A stretch of DNA of 47,347 bases from Lysobacterales bacterium. GTDB taxonomy: Bacteria; Pseudomonadota; Gammaproteobacteria; Xanthomonadales; SZUA-38. The stretch is from assembly GCA_030065125.1 (NCBI GenBank), contig JASJDM010000035.1, positions 1-47,347 on the forward strand. The letters are read 5' to 3'. Below, piece after piece: positions 34,001 to 41,715 of the stretch (the first letter of the stretch is position 1; each line of letters opens with the position of its first letter). A program made the translations under genes and the position numbers. The notes beneath the pieces are model-generated. The model saw only the letters and a list, made by a program, of their open reading frames with translations. It made no database searches and was not told the origin of the DNA.

Positions 34001-34075
34001 ATTTGGCCGAGCCGTTTCCCTGGCCTGGGTGTGGCCACCAGCCAGCGCCAGGCAGAGCAATATAATGATTCTCAC
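31034..34075 (-). CDS. Large secreted two-domain amidohydrolase
   Basis: The roughly 1013-residue protein starts at GTG (34075), giving the signal peptide MRIIILLCLALAGGHTQA. It has two amidohydrolase halves. The first (about 25-430) has the scaffold LTGATITIDPDTVREQATLL but PGLIDLHSGYG instead of HxH, so it is metal-poor. A beta-rich linker and an Ala/Glu/Lys-rich hinge (about 430-560) follow. The second half is complete: PGIIDEHSHIAL (HxH near 627), SCHSYVQSEI, NTFTHILEGYKVADK and INSDSSEMSRRL supply the metal histidines and the aspartate. Such periplasmic proteins are usually annotated as imidazolonepropionase- or prolidase-like; the substrate is unknown. It is the first gene of an operon with the 434-residue paralogue and possibly dsbB. 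Confidence 0.85.
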   Translation of the reverse strand: MRIIILLCLALAGGHTQARETARPNDISDPRSGALALTGATITIDPDTVREQATLLIRQGRVVDVLTSGQEVPAGYVIMELNGRYVYPGLIDLHSGYGLPEPEKPGRFSFNQPETLNSEKKGAFNVNQAIRSEYRAADMLTADDKAASAYRKLGFSTVLSHMADGIARGSGALVTLGGDGDAESMLSSDAAAFLSFRKGSSRQSFPISIMGTASLLRQTEIDAEWYEAQSPRPFTDQSLDAWLRHRSLPQIFEVGDWNALLLADRIGDELGQQFIIRSGGDEYRRIQAVKETGAKLIVPIKFPDAPDVSNPWEARRVTLADMKHWELAPGNPGVLAEAGVQFAITSSNADKGFWKNLRKAVEHGLSESDALAALTRNPASMLGVEAQVGTLQPGSLANFLVTSKPLFEKGSVIQENWIRGQRFEMSPPAEDRSGNYQLTVGEQTFDLEITGEPAKPKAHILGPEDSKQTVQVRFDGSQVGLSFRPSSEDQVIRLSGWVSDDQWQGSGQDSDGQWLAWSAKPAAAAAEGQPDEEKKSENGKPAAADQAPPGPVTFPFMAYGWTEKPEQETLVFRDATVWTLEGDGIVENADVLVRNGRIQAVGTDLSAGSAREIDATGLHLTPGIIDEHSHIALRNVNDIATNSGMVRMEDAINSDDISIYRNLAGGVTAAQLLHGSANPIGGQSAIVKMRWGALPREMLIDGAQPRIKFALGENVKRSGNAASVRYPQTRMGVEQVFVDAFTAAQDYQRSWDAWNDLSRRERARTPSPRRDLALDAMVEVLQGERLISCHSYVQSEINMLMKVAEDFDFQVNTFTHILEGYKVADKMAAHGAAGSSFSDWWAYKWEVRYAIPYGPALMHQAGVNVAINSDSSEMSRRLNQEAAKSVKYGEVDEVEAFKMVTLNPAKMLRLDHRMGSIAEGKDADIVLWNDHPLSIYARPKMTLVDGIVYFDEAADVSSRDMIRSERARLVSKALAAKANGEKTRPAGGWAPREFHCDSIHGYEHHLAAGGLAQ

Positions 34076-34205
34076 AGGTTGGTCCCCGAAATTTTGTTGG
34101 ATGACCCGGGCGGCGCCGGACCCGGCCAGCCACGCCACAGGGGCGCCTGTTATACGTCAACGGACGTCATGGTTCCATAAAGATGTGTCACCCGCGAGAA
34201 ACAGT

Positions 34206-34237
34206 GCGTCGGTTTGAGTGCATGCACTGAAACACGC
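34206..34237. promoter_or_regulatory. Extended palindrome upstream of the NTF2-like gene
   Basis: AGTGCATGCACT (34217-34228) is a perfect 12-base palindrome. GTTT (34212-34215) and AAAC (34230-34233) continue the symmetry with a single G/G mismatch in each arm. GCGT (34206-34209) and ACGC (34234-34237) could add four pairs with a one-base bulge. It lies in the divergent interval 34076-34292 between the large amidohydrolase and the NTF2-like gene, so it may be an operator for one or both. The rest of that interval shows nothing that I can name. Confidence 0.5.
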
Positions 34238-34292
34238 TCCAGACACTGGCAGGCCCCATGTTGGGGGCTGGACCGCGGATCATGAAAGGGGC

Positions 34293-35069
34293 ATGGTGTC
34301 GCCCATGGCTGCTTCCAACAAAGACCTGATCCGCAAGTTGCTCAAAGGCATTGAAACCGGCGACCCGGCGTCGGTGGCCGTGGTCAACGAAGAGAAGTAC
34401 ATCCAGCACAACCCCCAGACCTACGAGGGCAGCGAAGGGCTGGCCGCACTGTTCCAGCGGCTGTCCAAGACCAACCCCCGGGTCAACGTGGTGCGGGCCT
34501 ACGAGGATGGCGACTTTGTATTTGCCCACACCGAGTATGAATTCGCCACCTCCAGAGTCGGTTTCGAGGTGTTTCGCTTCGAAGACGGGCACGCGGTGGA
34601 GCACTGGGATAACATTCAACCGCGCCACGGACCGAACCCATCCGGTCACAGCATGGTTGACGGAACCACCGAAGCCATGGACCTGGATCTGACCGAGTCC
34701 AATCGGGAACTGGTTCGGGAGTTTGTCGACCTGGTGCTGATCGATCGACGACTGGAACGGCTGGAGGATTTTGTCAATGCGGGGGGCTACATCCAGCATA
34801 ACCCTCACAGCTCAGACGGGGTACGAAGCCTGCGGTCGGCCCTCGCCGCCACCTTCGACGACAGCCTGATGATCCAGTATGAAGTGCTGCATCGGATCCT
34901 GGCCGAGGGTAACTTTGTCCTGACGGTCTGCGAGGGTTTCCTCGGCGGTGTGCACACCTCGTTCTACGACCTGTTCCGGATCGACCGGGGCAAGCTGGTG
35001 GAGCACTGGGACACGGTGGAGGCGGTCCCGCCCCGCAGCGAGTGGAAAAACGACAACGGCAAGTTCTGA
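34293..35069 (+). CDS. Tandem NTF2/SnoaL-like protein
   Basis: The 258-residue cytosolic protein contains two SnoaL/NTF2-like cone domains. The first (about 5-115) has EEKYIQHNPQTYEG and closes with VEHWDNIQP; the second (about 135-250) repeats YIQHNPHSSDG and VEHWDTVEA. The Y-I-Q-H-N-P and E-H-W-D signatures line the pocket in this family, which includes polyketide cyclases, hydratases and isomerases. An intragenic duplication that makes a fused pseudo-dimer is the simplest reading. The start may be the ATG at 34293 (AAAGGGG immediately before) or at 34305; the frame is open further upstream. The crotonase gene begins four bases after its stop, so the two are probably co-expressed. Substrate unknown. 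Confidence 0.78.
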   Translation: MVSPMAASNKDLIRKLLKGIETGDPASVAVVNEEKYIQHNPQTYEGSEGLAALFQRLSKTNPRVNVVRAYEDGDFVFAHTEYEFATSRVGFEVFRFEDGHAVEHWDNIQPRHGPNPSGHSMVDGTTEAMDLDLTESNRELVREFVDLVLIDRRLERLEDFVNAGGYIQHNPHSSDGVRSLRSALAATFDDSLMIQYEVLHRILAEGNFVLTVCEGFLGGVHTSFYDLFRIDRGKLVEHWDTVEAVPPRSEWKNDNGKF

Positions 35070-35073
35070 CCCC

Positions 35074-35790
35074 ATGGAATCCGTTCACTACAGCCTGCAG
35101 GACAAGGTGGCCACCATTCGCCTGGACGACGGCAAGCGAAATGCCCTGTCCCCCGACCTTCTCGGACAGATCTACCAGGCCCTGGACCGGGCGCAATCCG
35201 ACGGCGCCACGGTCATCATCACCGGCCGCGAGTCGGTGTTTTCGGCCGGGTTTGATCTCAAGGTGATGAAACGGGGCGGACCTAATGCCCTGAAAATGCT
35301 GCGTGCCGGATACGCACTGACGGCCCGGGTGCTGACCTACCCCCATCCCGTGATCGCCGCCTGCAACGGTCACGTCATGGCCATGGGTGTGTTCCTGATG
35401 CTGTCGGCAGACTATGTGATCGGCAGCCGTGGCGATTTCAAGATTTCCGCCAACGAGGTCGCACTGGGCCTGACCATGCCCCGGGTGGCGGCGGCTGTGC
35501 TGCAGCACCGGCTGAACCCCGCGGCCTGCCAGCGTGCTGTGACCCTGTCGGAGTTTTTTGAACCTGAATCGGCGCTGGCCGCGGGGTTCTTTGACGAACT
35601 GGTGGACGAGGACCAGCTACAGGCCCGGGCCGAGGAGCTCGCGTCGGATTTCAGGGATCTCAATGCCAGGGCCCACAAGGATTCCAAGCGACGCATCCGG
35701 CGCCGCGTGACCCGGAAGATCCGTTATTCCATCCCCCTTGACCTGCTCGACGCCATCCTGCTGGGGCTGCGGGGCGCCAAGCCAGGTTGA
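35074..35790 (+). CDS. Crotonase-family protein (enoyl-CoA hydratase/isomerase-like)
   Basis: The 238-residue protein shows the crotonase CoA/oxyanion segment ESVFSAGFDLKVM and the second oxyanion glycine in NGHVMAMGVFL. Compared with mammalian enoyl-CoA hydratase, the first catalytic Glu (Glu144) aligns with Phe107, while the second (Glu164) is kept as E128 in SANEVALGL. One-glutamate crotonases include isomerases and other non-hydratase members, so plain hydratase activity is doubtful. The C-terminal part is rich in Arg/Lys (KDSKRRIRRRVTRKIR). It lies four bases after the NTF2-like gene, suggesting shared work on an acyl-CoA or related substrate. Confidence 0.85.
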   Translation: MESVHYSLQDKVATIRLDDGKRNALSPDLLGQIYQALDRAQSDGATVIITGRESVFSAGFDLKVMKRGGPNALKMLRAGYALTARVLTYPHPVIAACNGHVMAMGVFLMLSADYVIGSRGDFKISANEVALGLTMPRVAAAVLQHRLNPAACQRAVTLSEFFEPESALAAGFFDELVDEDQLQARAEELASDFRDLNARAHKDSKRRIRRRVTRKIRYSIPLDLLDAILLGLRGAKPG

Positions 35791-35811
35791 CGGACCTGCA
35801 GACCCTTCACA

Positions 35812-36903
35812 ATGACAATGATAAGCATGCCGGCTATGCGAATTCCTGACCTTTCCGCTGTAATCCTCGCGGCTGTGTTTGCGTGGCCCGCCGCAGCCCA
35901 GGAGCCTGCTCCGGTATCGCTGGCTGTACCGGAGGCTGCTTACGCCACGCGAAGCCTGCAGCTGAGCGGCTCGTTCGTGGCGCAGCGCAGCGCGCGGCTG
36001 TCGCCCCGCCTGCCTGGTCTGGTGGCCCAGGCTCCGGTGGACGCGGGCGACCAGGTGTCTGCGGGGGATACCGTGCTGCAGCTGGATACTCGGCTGGCCG
36101 AGCTGGCCGTGTCCCAGGCCCTGGCCGCGCGACAGGAGGCCCAGGCCAGGGTGACGGAATCCCAACGTTTGCTGGACGAAGCCGCGCGCCTTTCGCGCAA
36201 ACAGGTAGCGCCGGAGACAGAAATCGAGGCACGACGGGCCCAGGTCGCTGTTTCCGAAGCCAACCTCGCTACCGCGGAAGCCAGCCTGGCTGTGCAGCGC
36301 GAACGGCTGGAGCGTCACGCGGTGCCGGCGCCGTTTGATGGGGTAGTGGCCCAACGCCTGGTGGAGATGGGCGAGTGGGTCGAAACCGGCGACGCCGTAG
36401 TGCAGCTGGTCGGCGTCGGCGAATTGTGGCTGGACGCCCAGGCCCCCCAGGAGTTCCTGCCTGCCATGTCCACGGACGTCCGTACCCTGGTCCGGGTTGA
36501 CGCTCTGGGCGGACAGGAGTTTGTGGCGCGGGTGCATGCGCGGGTGCCGGTCAGTGACCCCACAGCCCGTACCTTCCTGCTTCGGCTGGTGCTGGACCAA
36601 CCCGCACCGGACATCGTGCCGGGCATGTCTGCCACGGCGTTGCTCAACTGGACCAGCAGCGACCAGGTGGTCTACGTCCCCCGGGACGCCATCATTCGTT
36701 TTCCCGACGGTACCACTACGGTCTGGATCGTGAAGGAGGCTGCCGGCCAGGCCACCGCCCACGAGACCGAGGTGGCCATTTCCCGTTACGAGGGAGACCG
36801 CGCGGAAATCCGGTCTGGCCTGGCCGCCGATCAACCCGTGGTGGTGCGGGGCAACGAGGTGCTGAGCGAGGGTCAGCCGGTTCGCGTGGTCGAGCGGCAG
36901 TAA
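35812..36903 (+). CDS. RND efflux periplasmic adaptor (membrane fusion protein)
   Basis: The 363-residue protein has a signal peptide (to about AWPAAAQ, residue 30), then the lipoyl half ARLSPRLPGLVAQAPVDAGD, a coiled-coil hairpin of about 90 residues rich in Ala/Glu/Arg (LAARQEAQARVTESQRLLDE and on), the second lipoyl half VPAPFDGVVAQRLVEMGEWV, a beta-barrel and a membrane-proximal domain. Adaptors of this kind link an inner-membrane RND pump to an outer-membrane TolC-type channel. The hairpin is short, as in the HlyD_D23 group. The next gene, 15 bases on, is the pump. No outer-membrane channel gene is in the window. Alternative starts are ATGs at 35818, 35827 and 35836. Confidence 0.9.
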   Translation: MTMISMPAMRIPDLSAVILAAVFAWPAAAQEPAPVSLAVPEAAYATRSLQLSGSFVAQRSARLSPRLPGLVAQAPVDAGDQVSAGDTVLQLDTRLAELAVSQALAARQEAQARVTESQRLLDEAARLSRKQVAPETEIEARRAQVAVSEANLATAEASLAVQRERLERHAVPAPFDGVVAQRLVEMGEWVETGDAVVQLVGVGELWLDAQAPQEFLPAMSTDVRTLVRVDALGGQEFVARVHARVPVSDPTARTFLLRLVLDQPAPDIVPGMSATALLNWTSSDQVVYVPRDAIIRFPDGTTTVWIVKEAAGQATAHETEVAISRYEGDRAEIRSGLAADQPVVVRGNEVLSEGQPVRVVERQ

Positions 36904-36918
36904 GGGAGAGACCAGAAG

Positions 36919-39900
36919 ATGTTTGAAGGGATTTTGCGCCACGGCACCATCCTGTCGGTCGTCGTCCTGATCATCTGCGTGCTGGGTGTCCTGGCGGCCC
37001 TGCGAATCCCGGTGCAGATGATTCCCGATCTCGAGGTTCGGGTGGTGAACGTCGACACGGGCTGGCCCGGCGCGACACCCCAGGACGTGGAGCAGGAAAT
37101 CCTGGTGGAGCAGGAAGAGTACCTGCGGTCGCTGCCGAGCATGGAGCGAATGATTTCCAACGCCTCCAACAGCCGGGCCGGTATCGATCTGGAGTTTCCC
37201 TTCGGCACAGACATCAACGAAGCGCTGATCCGGGTCAACAACGCACTCAGCCAGGTGCCGGCCTATCCGGAAAACGTAGACGAGCCCCGGCTGGAGGCCA
37301 CCTCTTTTTCCCAGAACTCGTTCATGTTCTTCGGCATTCAGCCCCTGCCCGGCAACCCCTACGAGCTGGACATGGTGCTGATGCGGGACTTTGTCGACGA
37401 CAACGTCCGGCCACGGTTGGAGCGGGTACCGGGGGTCTCCCAGGTCAACATCCGCGGGGGGGCTGAAAGGCAGGTCCGCATCCTGGTCAATCCCGGCGCC
37501 CTGGCCAAGCGCGGCATCACCCTGGGGGACATCCGGACCGCGGTGAGAAACCGAAACCGGGATCGCTCCGGGGGCGACATTGACGCTGGTAAACGGCGCT
37601 ACCTGCTGCGCACCGTTGGCCGCTTTCAGACCGTGGAAGAAATGGAGCAACTCATCGTGGCCCAGCGCGGCGACAGCCTGGTGCGGCTGGGCGACGTGGC
37701 CCGGGTTGAGTTGTCTCACTACGAGGTGGATTCCCGGGCAACGGTCAACGGTAATCCGATCCTGTTCCTGTCGGTGGACCGCCAGCCTGGGTCAAACGTC
37801 ATTGCCATCAAAGAAGCGTTCCTGCCCGAGGTGGAAGCCATCAACCGACAGCTGCTGCAGGACCTCGGCATGCGCATGATCCGGATTTCGGATGACGTCA
37901 CCTACGTCAAGGCCTCAGTGGCCAATGTCTGGAAAAACCTGCTGATTGGCGCACTGTTGGCGACCGCCGTCATGTACGCTTTCCTGCGATCCGGCCGGGC
38001 CACCCTGGTCGGGGTCATCGGTGTGCCGATCTGCACCATTGCAGCGTTTCTCGGCCTGCTGGCCACCGGCCGCACCATCAATGTCATTTCCCTGGCCGGC
38101 GTGGCCTTTGCCATCGGCATGACCCTGGACAATTCCATCGTGGTGCTGGAGGTCATCGAACGCAAACGCCGGGAAGGCATGGAGAAAATGGCAGCGGCCC
38201 TGGCCGGCGTTAAAGAAGTCTGGCCGGCGGTGCTGGCCTCCACCATGACCACCGTGCTGGTATTTGCGCCAATCTTTTTCATTCGCCAGGAAGCGGGCCA
38301 GCTATATTCCGATGTTGCAGTGGCCGTGTCAGCGTCCATCCTCGCCAGCATGCTGGTGGCCATTACCGTGGTGCCCAGCCTGGCTGGACGACTGACATTC
38401 GGTTTGCGCGGGCGGCCACACCATGGTCCGCTGCGGGACCGGCTGGTCGCCATGGTGGGGTGGCTGGTGGCCACCACCCGCCGCCGGCTGCTGACCATGG
38501 CCTCCACCGTGGCTGCCGTTGCGGCTATCGTGCTGCTGTTGACGCCGCCCGCCGAGTATCTTCCCGAGGGCGAAGAACCGAAAATCTTCGCACGGATGAT
38601 TGCACCGCCGGGCTACAACCTGGATGAGATGGTCGCTGTCGGCGAGCAGGTGCAGGCCCACTTCATGCCCTACGTGGGCGACGACCCCCAGCGCTTTCGC
38701 GACGGGGAAACCGAGGTTCCGGCACTGCGCTATCTCAACCTGAGCATCGGCGCCGACAGCATGCGCATCATTGCCGAGACGGTGGATCCCGGCCAGATCA
38801 ACGATTTGATGGACGCGGTCACTGCTCACTACCGGGGCTATCCCGGCATGCGAGCCTTTGCCAGCCGCGGCTCCATCATTTCCAGCAACGACGGCGGCAC
38901 CCGCAGCGTCAATCTCGACATCACCGGCCGCGACCTGTCGTCAATCTACGAAGTGGCCCAGAACGCCTACCGCCGTGCCCAGACTGTGTTCGATAATCCC
39001 CAGATCGGCTCGTCCCCCAGCTCGCTGTCCCTGGACCAGCCCCTGGTGGAAATCCGGCCCCGATGGGACCGGGCGGCGGAGCTGGGCTTTACCGCGGACG
39101 AGCTCGGATTCGCCGTCGCCGCCCTGTCCGATGGCGCGTTTGTGGACGAATACTTCCGGGGAGACGACAAGGTTGACATCTTTCTGTTCAGCCAAGCCGG
39201 CAGCGATCAGCAGCTCGCGTCACTGGCGGAACAGCCGGTCTACGCGCCCTCCGGCGCCATCGTGCCGTTGAACGCCGTTGCCGACGTGGTAGAGACCGTA
39301 GACACCGACGCCATTCGCCGGGTCAACGGCCGCCGGGCGGTGACCCTCAACATCATTCCCCCGCGATCCGTAGCGCTGGAGACCGCGGTGGATCAGGTGC
39401 GAACCGAGGTCATCGACTGGATGCGGGCCAGCGGTGAGCTGCCCCAGGGCGTCAACGTGGATATCTCCGGCGCCAGCGACCAGCTTACAGCCACCCGGGA
39501 AGCCCTGGCTGACAATTACGTGGTGGCCCTGCTGCTGTGTTACCTGGTGCTGGTGGCCATCCTGACCCACTGGGGCTGGCCCCTGGCCATCATGGCCGCC
39601 GTACCCCTGGGCATCGCCGGCGGCATCGGCGGGCTGGCGCTGCTGAATGGCACGGGTTCCCTGCTGGGACTGCTGGGCATCGATGTACCCCACCAGCCCT
39701 TCGACATGATCACCATGCTCGGTTTCCTGATCCTGCTCGGCGTGGTGGTCAACAACCCCATCCTCATCGTCGATCGTACCCTGGCCAACCTGCGCAGCGG
39801 CATGACTGACGCCACCGAGGCCGTGCGCGAAGCCGTGGCCACCCGCATCCGCCCCATCCTGATGTCCATGATCACCACGCTTTTCGGACTGGCGCCGTTG

Positions 39901-40077
39901 GTGTTCCTGCCGGGGGCCGGCACCGAACTCTACCGCGGCGTAGGCGCCGTAGTCCTGTTCGGCCTGCTGTTCGCCACCCTGATCACCCTGACCTTTCTGC
40001 CGGCGCTGCTGGTGACGGTGCTAAAGCTGCGGGGGGATTTCGCCAACCGCCGAACCACGCTACCCGCGTCCAACTGA
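36919..40077 (+). CDS. RND efflux transporter permease (AcrB-family)
   Basis: The 1052-residue inner-membrane pump has the RND layout: TM1 (LSVVVLIICVLGVLAALRIP), a large periplasmic porter loop starting MIPDLEVRVVNVDTGWPGAT, TM2-6 with the TM4 motif AGVAFAIGMTLDNSIVVLEV, a second periplasmic loop, and TM7-12 including LGFLILLGVVVNNPILIVDR. TM4 has Asp-Asn where AcrB has Asp407-Asp408, a common variant in this branch. It is proton-driven and exports amphiphilic compounds, lipids or drugs; the substrate is not predictable. GGGAGAG precedes the ATG. It forms an operon with the adaptor gene; the channel protein must come from elsewhere. Confidence 0.94.
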   Translation: MFEGILRHGTILSVVVLIICVLGVLAALRIPVQMIPDLEVRVVNVDTGWPGATPQDVEQEILVEQEEYLRSLPSMERMISNASNSRAGIDLEFPFGTDINEALIRVNNALSQVPAYPENVDEPRLEATSFSQNSFMFFGIQPLPGNPYELDMVLMRDFVDDNVRPRLERVPGVSQVNIRGGAERQVRILVNPGALAKRGITLGDIRTAVRNRNRDRSGGDIDAGKRRYLLRTVGRFQTVEEMEQLIVAQRGDSLVRLGDVARVELSHYEVDSRATVNGNPILFLSVDRQPGSNVIAIKEAFLPEVEAINRQLLQDLGMRMIRISDDVTYVKASVANVWKNLLIGALLATAVMYAFLRSGRATLVGVIGVPICTIAAFLGLLATGRTINVISLAGVAFAIGMTLDNSIVVLEVIERKRREGMEKMAAALAGVKEVWPAVLASTMTTVLVFAPIFFIRQEAGQLYSDVAVAVSASILASMLVAITVVPSLAGRLTFGLRGRPHHGPLRDRLVAMVGWLVATTRRRLLTMASTVAAVAAIVLLLTPPAEYLPEGEEPKIFARMIAPPGYNLDEMVAVGEQVQAHFMPYVGDDPQRFRDGETEVPALRYLNLSIGADSMRIIAETVDPGQINDLMDAVTAHYRGYPGMRAFASRGSIISSNDGGTRSVNLDITGRDLSSIYEVAQNAYRRAQTVFDNPQIGSSPSSLSLDQPLVEIRPRWDRAAELGFTADELGFAVAALSDGAFVDEYFRGDDKVDIFLFSQAGSDQQLASLAEQPVYAPSGAIVPLNAVADVVETVDTDAIRRVNGRRAVTLNIIPPRSVALETAVDQVRTEVIDWMRASGELPQGVNVDISGASDQLTATREALADNYVVALLLCYLVLVAILTHWGWPLAIMAAVPLGIAGGIGGLALLNGTGSLLGLLGIDVPHQPFDMITMLGFLILLGVVVNNPILIVDRTLANLRSGMTDATEAVREAVATRIRPILMSMITTLFGLAPLVFLPGAGTELYRGVGAVVLFGLLFATLITLTFLPALLVTVLKLRGDFANRRTTLPASN

Positions 40078-40105
40078 CAGTCCAAATCGGTCTCCGGGCA
40101 AATCC

Positions 40106-40146
40106 GGGTTGCCCCTCGTAGCAGGCGGGTTGCTCCTCGTAGCAGG
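40106..40146. repeat. Tandem 20-base direct repeat with 21-base period
   Basis: GGGTTGCCCCTCGTAGCAGG (40106-40125) recurs as GGGTTGCTCCTCGTAGCAGG (40127-40146), with one difference. A shorter GTTGC follows at 40150. The 21-base period is two helical turns, as expected for a protein-binding array. It lies 29 bases after the RND pump gene and 148 bases before the isochorismatase-like gene. The remaining leader (40147-40293) has no clear hairpin. Confidence 0.5.
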
Positions 40147-40293
40147 ATTGTTGCGACTTTTCTGTCAAATCATTGCATCCAATCGCGATACAGAACGCTT
40201 CCGAACTACCGGATTGTCTAATTTGAGGAAGTCACCAGAATTATGGGCCAGCGAAACATCCCTGAATTCCAATGCGACCGGTAGGAGTACCCC

Positions 40294-40971
40294 ATGACCG
40301 CTAAGCCCGAACTGCTGACCCCAGAAAACTCGCAGCTGATTTTCATCGACCACCAGCCCCAGATGGCTTTCGGCGTTCAGTCCATTGACCGCCAGACGCT
40401 GAAAAACAACGTTGTCGCTCTGGGCAAAGCCGCGAAATTGTTCGATATTCCAACCACCATCACCACCGTTGAGACCACTTCTTTTTCCGGCTATACCTAC
40501 CCGGAGCTGCTGGAGATTTTTCCGGAGAAGGAAATTCTCGAGCGCACTTCCATGAACTCATGGGACGACCAGAAAGTTCGTGACGCCCTGGCAGCCAGCG
40601 GCCGCAACAAGGTCATCGTGTCCGGCCTGTGGACCGGCATCTGCAACAACATGTTTGCCTTCTCGGCCATGGCCGACGCCGGCTACGAAATCTACATGGT
40701 GGCTGACGCTTCCGGCGATACGTCTGTGGCTGCCCATGAAAATTCCATGCAGCGCATGATCCAGGCTGGAGTCGTGCCCATGACCACCATCCAGACCATG
40801 CTGGAGTGGCAGCGCGACTGGGCTCGCCGCGAGAAGTATGACGGCCTGATGGAAATCATCCGCGAGCACGGCGGCGCCTACGGCATGGGCATCGACTACG
40901 CCTACACCATGGTGCACAAGGCTGACGAGCGGGTTACCCACGGTCCGGTTATCGACCCTGTCGCTGCCTGA
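40294..40971 (+). CDS. Isochorismatase-family cysteine hydrolase (YcaC-like)
   Basis: The 225-residue cytosolic protein matches the isochorismatase-like fold. Asp19 in LIFIDHQPQM and Cys117 in GLWTGICNNM are the catalytic acid and nucleophile. The third triad position, Lys in nicotinamidases, is Arg84 in LERTSMNSW, as I recall for YcaC. The conserved cis-peptide region before Cys117 and the following AFSAMADAGYE helix are intact. These enzymes hydrolyse amides or related C-N bonds; the substrate is unknown. The C-terminus is about 15 residues longer than E. coli YcaC. GTAGGAG lies just upstream of the ATG. A strong hairpin follows the gene, so it may form its own message. Confidence 0.9.
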   Translation: MTAKPELLTPENSQLIFIDHQPQMAFGVQSIDRQTLKNNVVALGKAAKLFDIPTTITTVETTSFSGYTYPELLEIFPEKEILERTSMNSWDDQKVRDALAASGRNKVIVSGLWTGICNNMFAFSAMADAGYEIYMVADASGDTSVAAHENSMQRMIQAGVVPMTTIQTMLEWQRDWARREKYDGLMEIIREHGGAYGMGIDYAYTMVHKADERVTHGPVIDPVAA

Positions 40972-40980
40972 CTGGTAAGC

Positions 40981-41005
40981 AGGCGCGGGAAGTCCTCCCG
41001 CGCCT
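40981..41005. terminator. Ten-base GC-rich hairpin after the isochorismatase-like gene
   Basis: AGGCGCGGGA (40981-40990) pairs perfectly with TCCCGCGCCT (40996-41005) over AGTCC, ten bases past the stop codon. It is followed by TCAAAAAG instead of a T-tract. Probably a terminator or attenuating structure between this gene and the yceI unit. Confidence 0.6.
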
Positions 41006-41066
41006 TCAAAAAGACTGATTCCAACTATTCGGTAGCCGCGTCCTCGGGCGCGGCCTGGAGATTTTC

Positions 41067-41708
41067 ATGTTCACCAAAACCAAGACAGCCCTTGCAAAAG
41101 CAGGTCTGCCAGCGCTGGCCGCGTCGGCCCTGCTGCTGGCTTCCCCGGCCTCGGCCGAACTGGCCGGCCTGAAGGCAACGTCTGGATCCTATGTCAACGA
41201 TCCGGGACACACCCGCTTCCTGTGGCGCATCGACCACCTGGGCCTGAGCAACTACACCGCCCGGATCAACGGCGTGATCATCGAGCTGGAGTTTGACGCC
41301 GATGATGTCTCGGCCAGCACGGTCAAGGCTGTCATCGACCCGAAAACCGTCGATACCGGCTACGTCGGCGACAAGGACTTCGACGCGGAGATCGCTACCA
41401 GCGAGAAGATCCTCAATGCCGGCGCCTATCCGACCATCGAATTCGAGTCTTCCTCGGTCACCCAGACCGGCCCCGATAGCCTGGCCGTGGAGGGCAACCT
41501 CACCCTGCTGGGTGTGACCCGGCCGGTCACCCTTAACGCCACCCTGAGCGGCTCCACGGAGAAGCATCCGTTTGTGCGGGTGCCGGCCGTGGGGTTTATG
41601 GCCACGGCTGTAGTCGATCGCCTGGACTTTGGCCTGGACTTCCTGTCGGGCCGGGGGCTGGGCGACCAGATCGAGATTGAGATCCACTCGGAGTTCATCA
41701 AGCAGTAG
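41067..41708 (+). CDS. YceI-family periplasmic protein
   Basis: The 213-residue protein has a signal peptide ending ASPASA and the YceI lipocalin-like barrel. Landmarks are the opening SGSYVNDPGHTRFLWRIDHL, DADDVSASTVKAVIDPKTVD, ATSEKILNAGAYPTIEFESS, LLGVTRPVTLNATLSG, and the final RLDFGLDFLSGRGLGDQIEI. YceI proteins bind long polyisoprenoids or other lipids in the periplasm and often accompany redox or lipid metabolism genes. The next gene starts seven bases after the stop codon, so it is the first gene of an operon with the porin-like protein and probably the two amidohydrolases. Confidence 0.93.
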   Translation: MFTKTKTALAKAGLPALAASALLLASPASAELAGLKATSGSYVNDPGHTRFLWRIDHLGLSNYTARINGVIIELEFDADDVSASTVKAVIDPKTVDTGYVGDKDFDAEIATSEKILNAGAYPTIEFESSSVTQTGPDSLAVEGNLTLLGVTRPVTLNATLSGSTEKHPFVRVPAVGFMATAVVDRLDFGLDFLSGRGLGDQIEIEIHSEFIKQ

Positions 41709-41715
41709 CCCCGCC

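Noticed and set aside
35617..37719. 700-codon minus-strand frame over the crotonase, adaptor and RND genes
   Set aside because: Antisense to three recognisable genes; composition typical of a GC-rich shadow frame.
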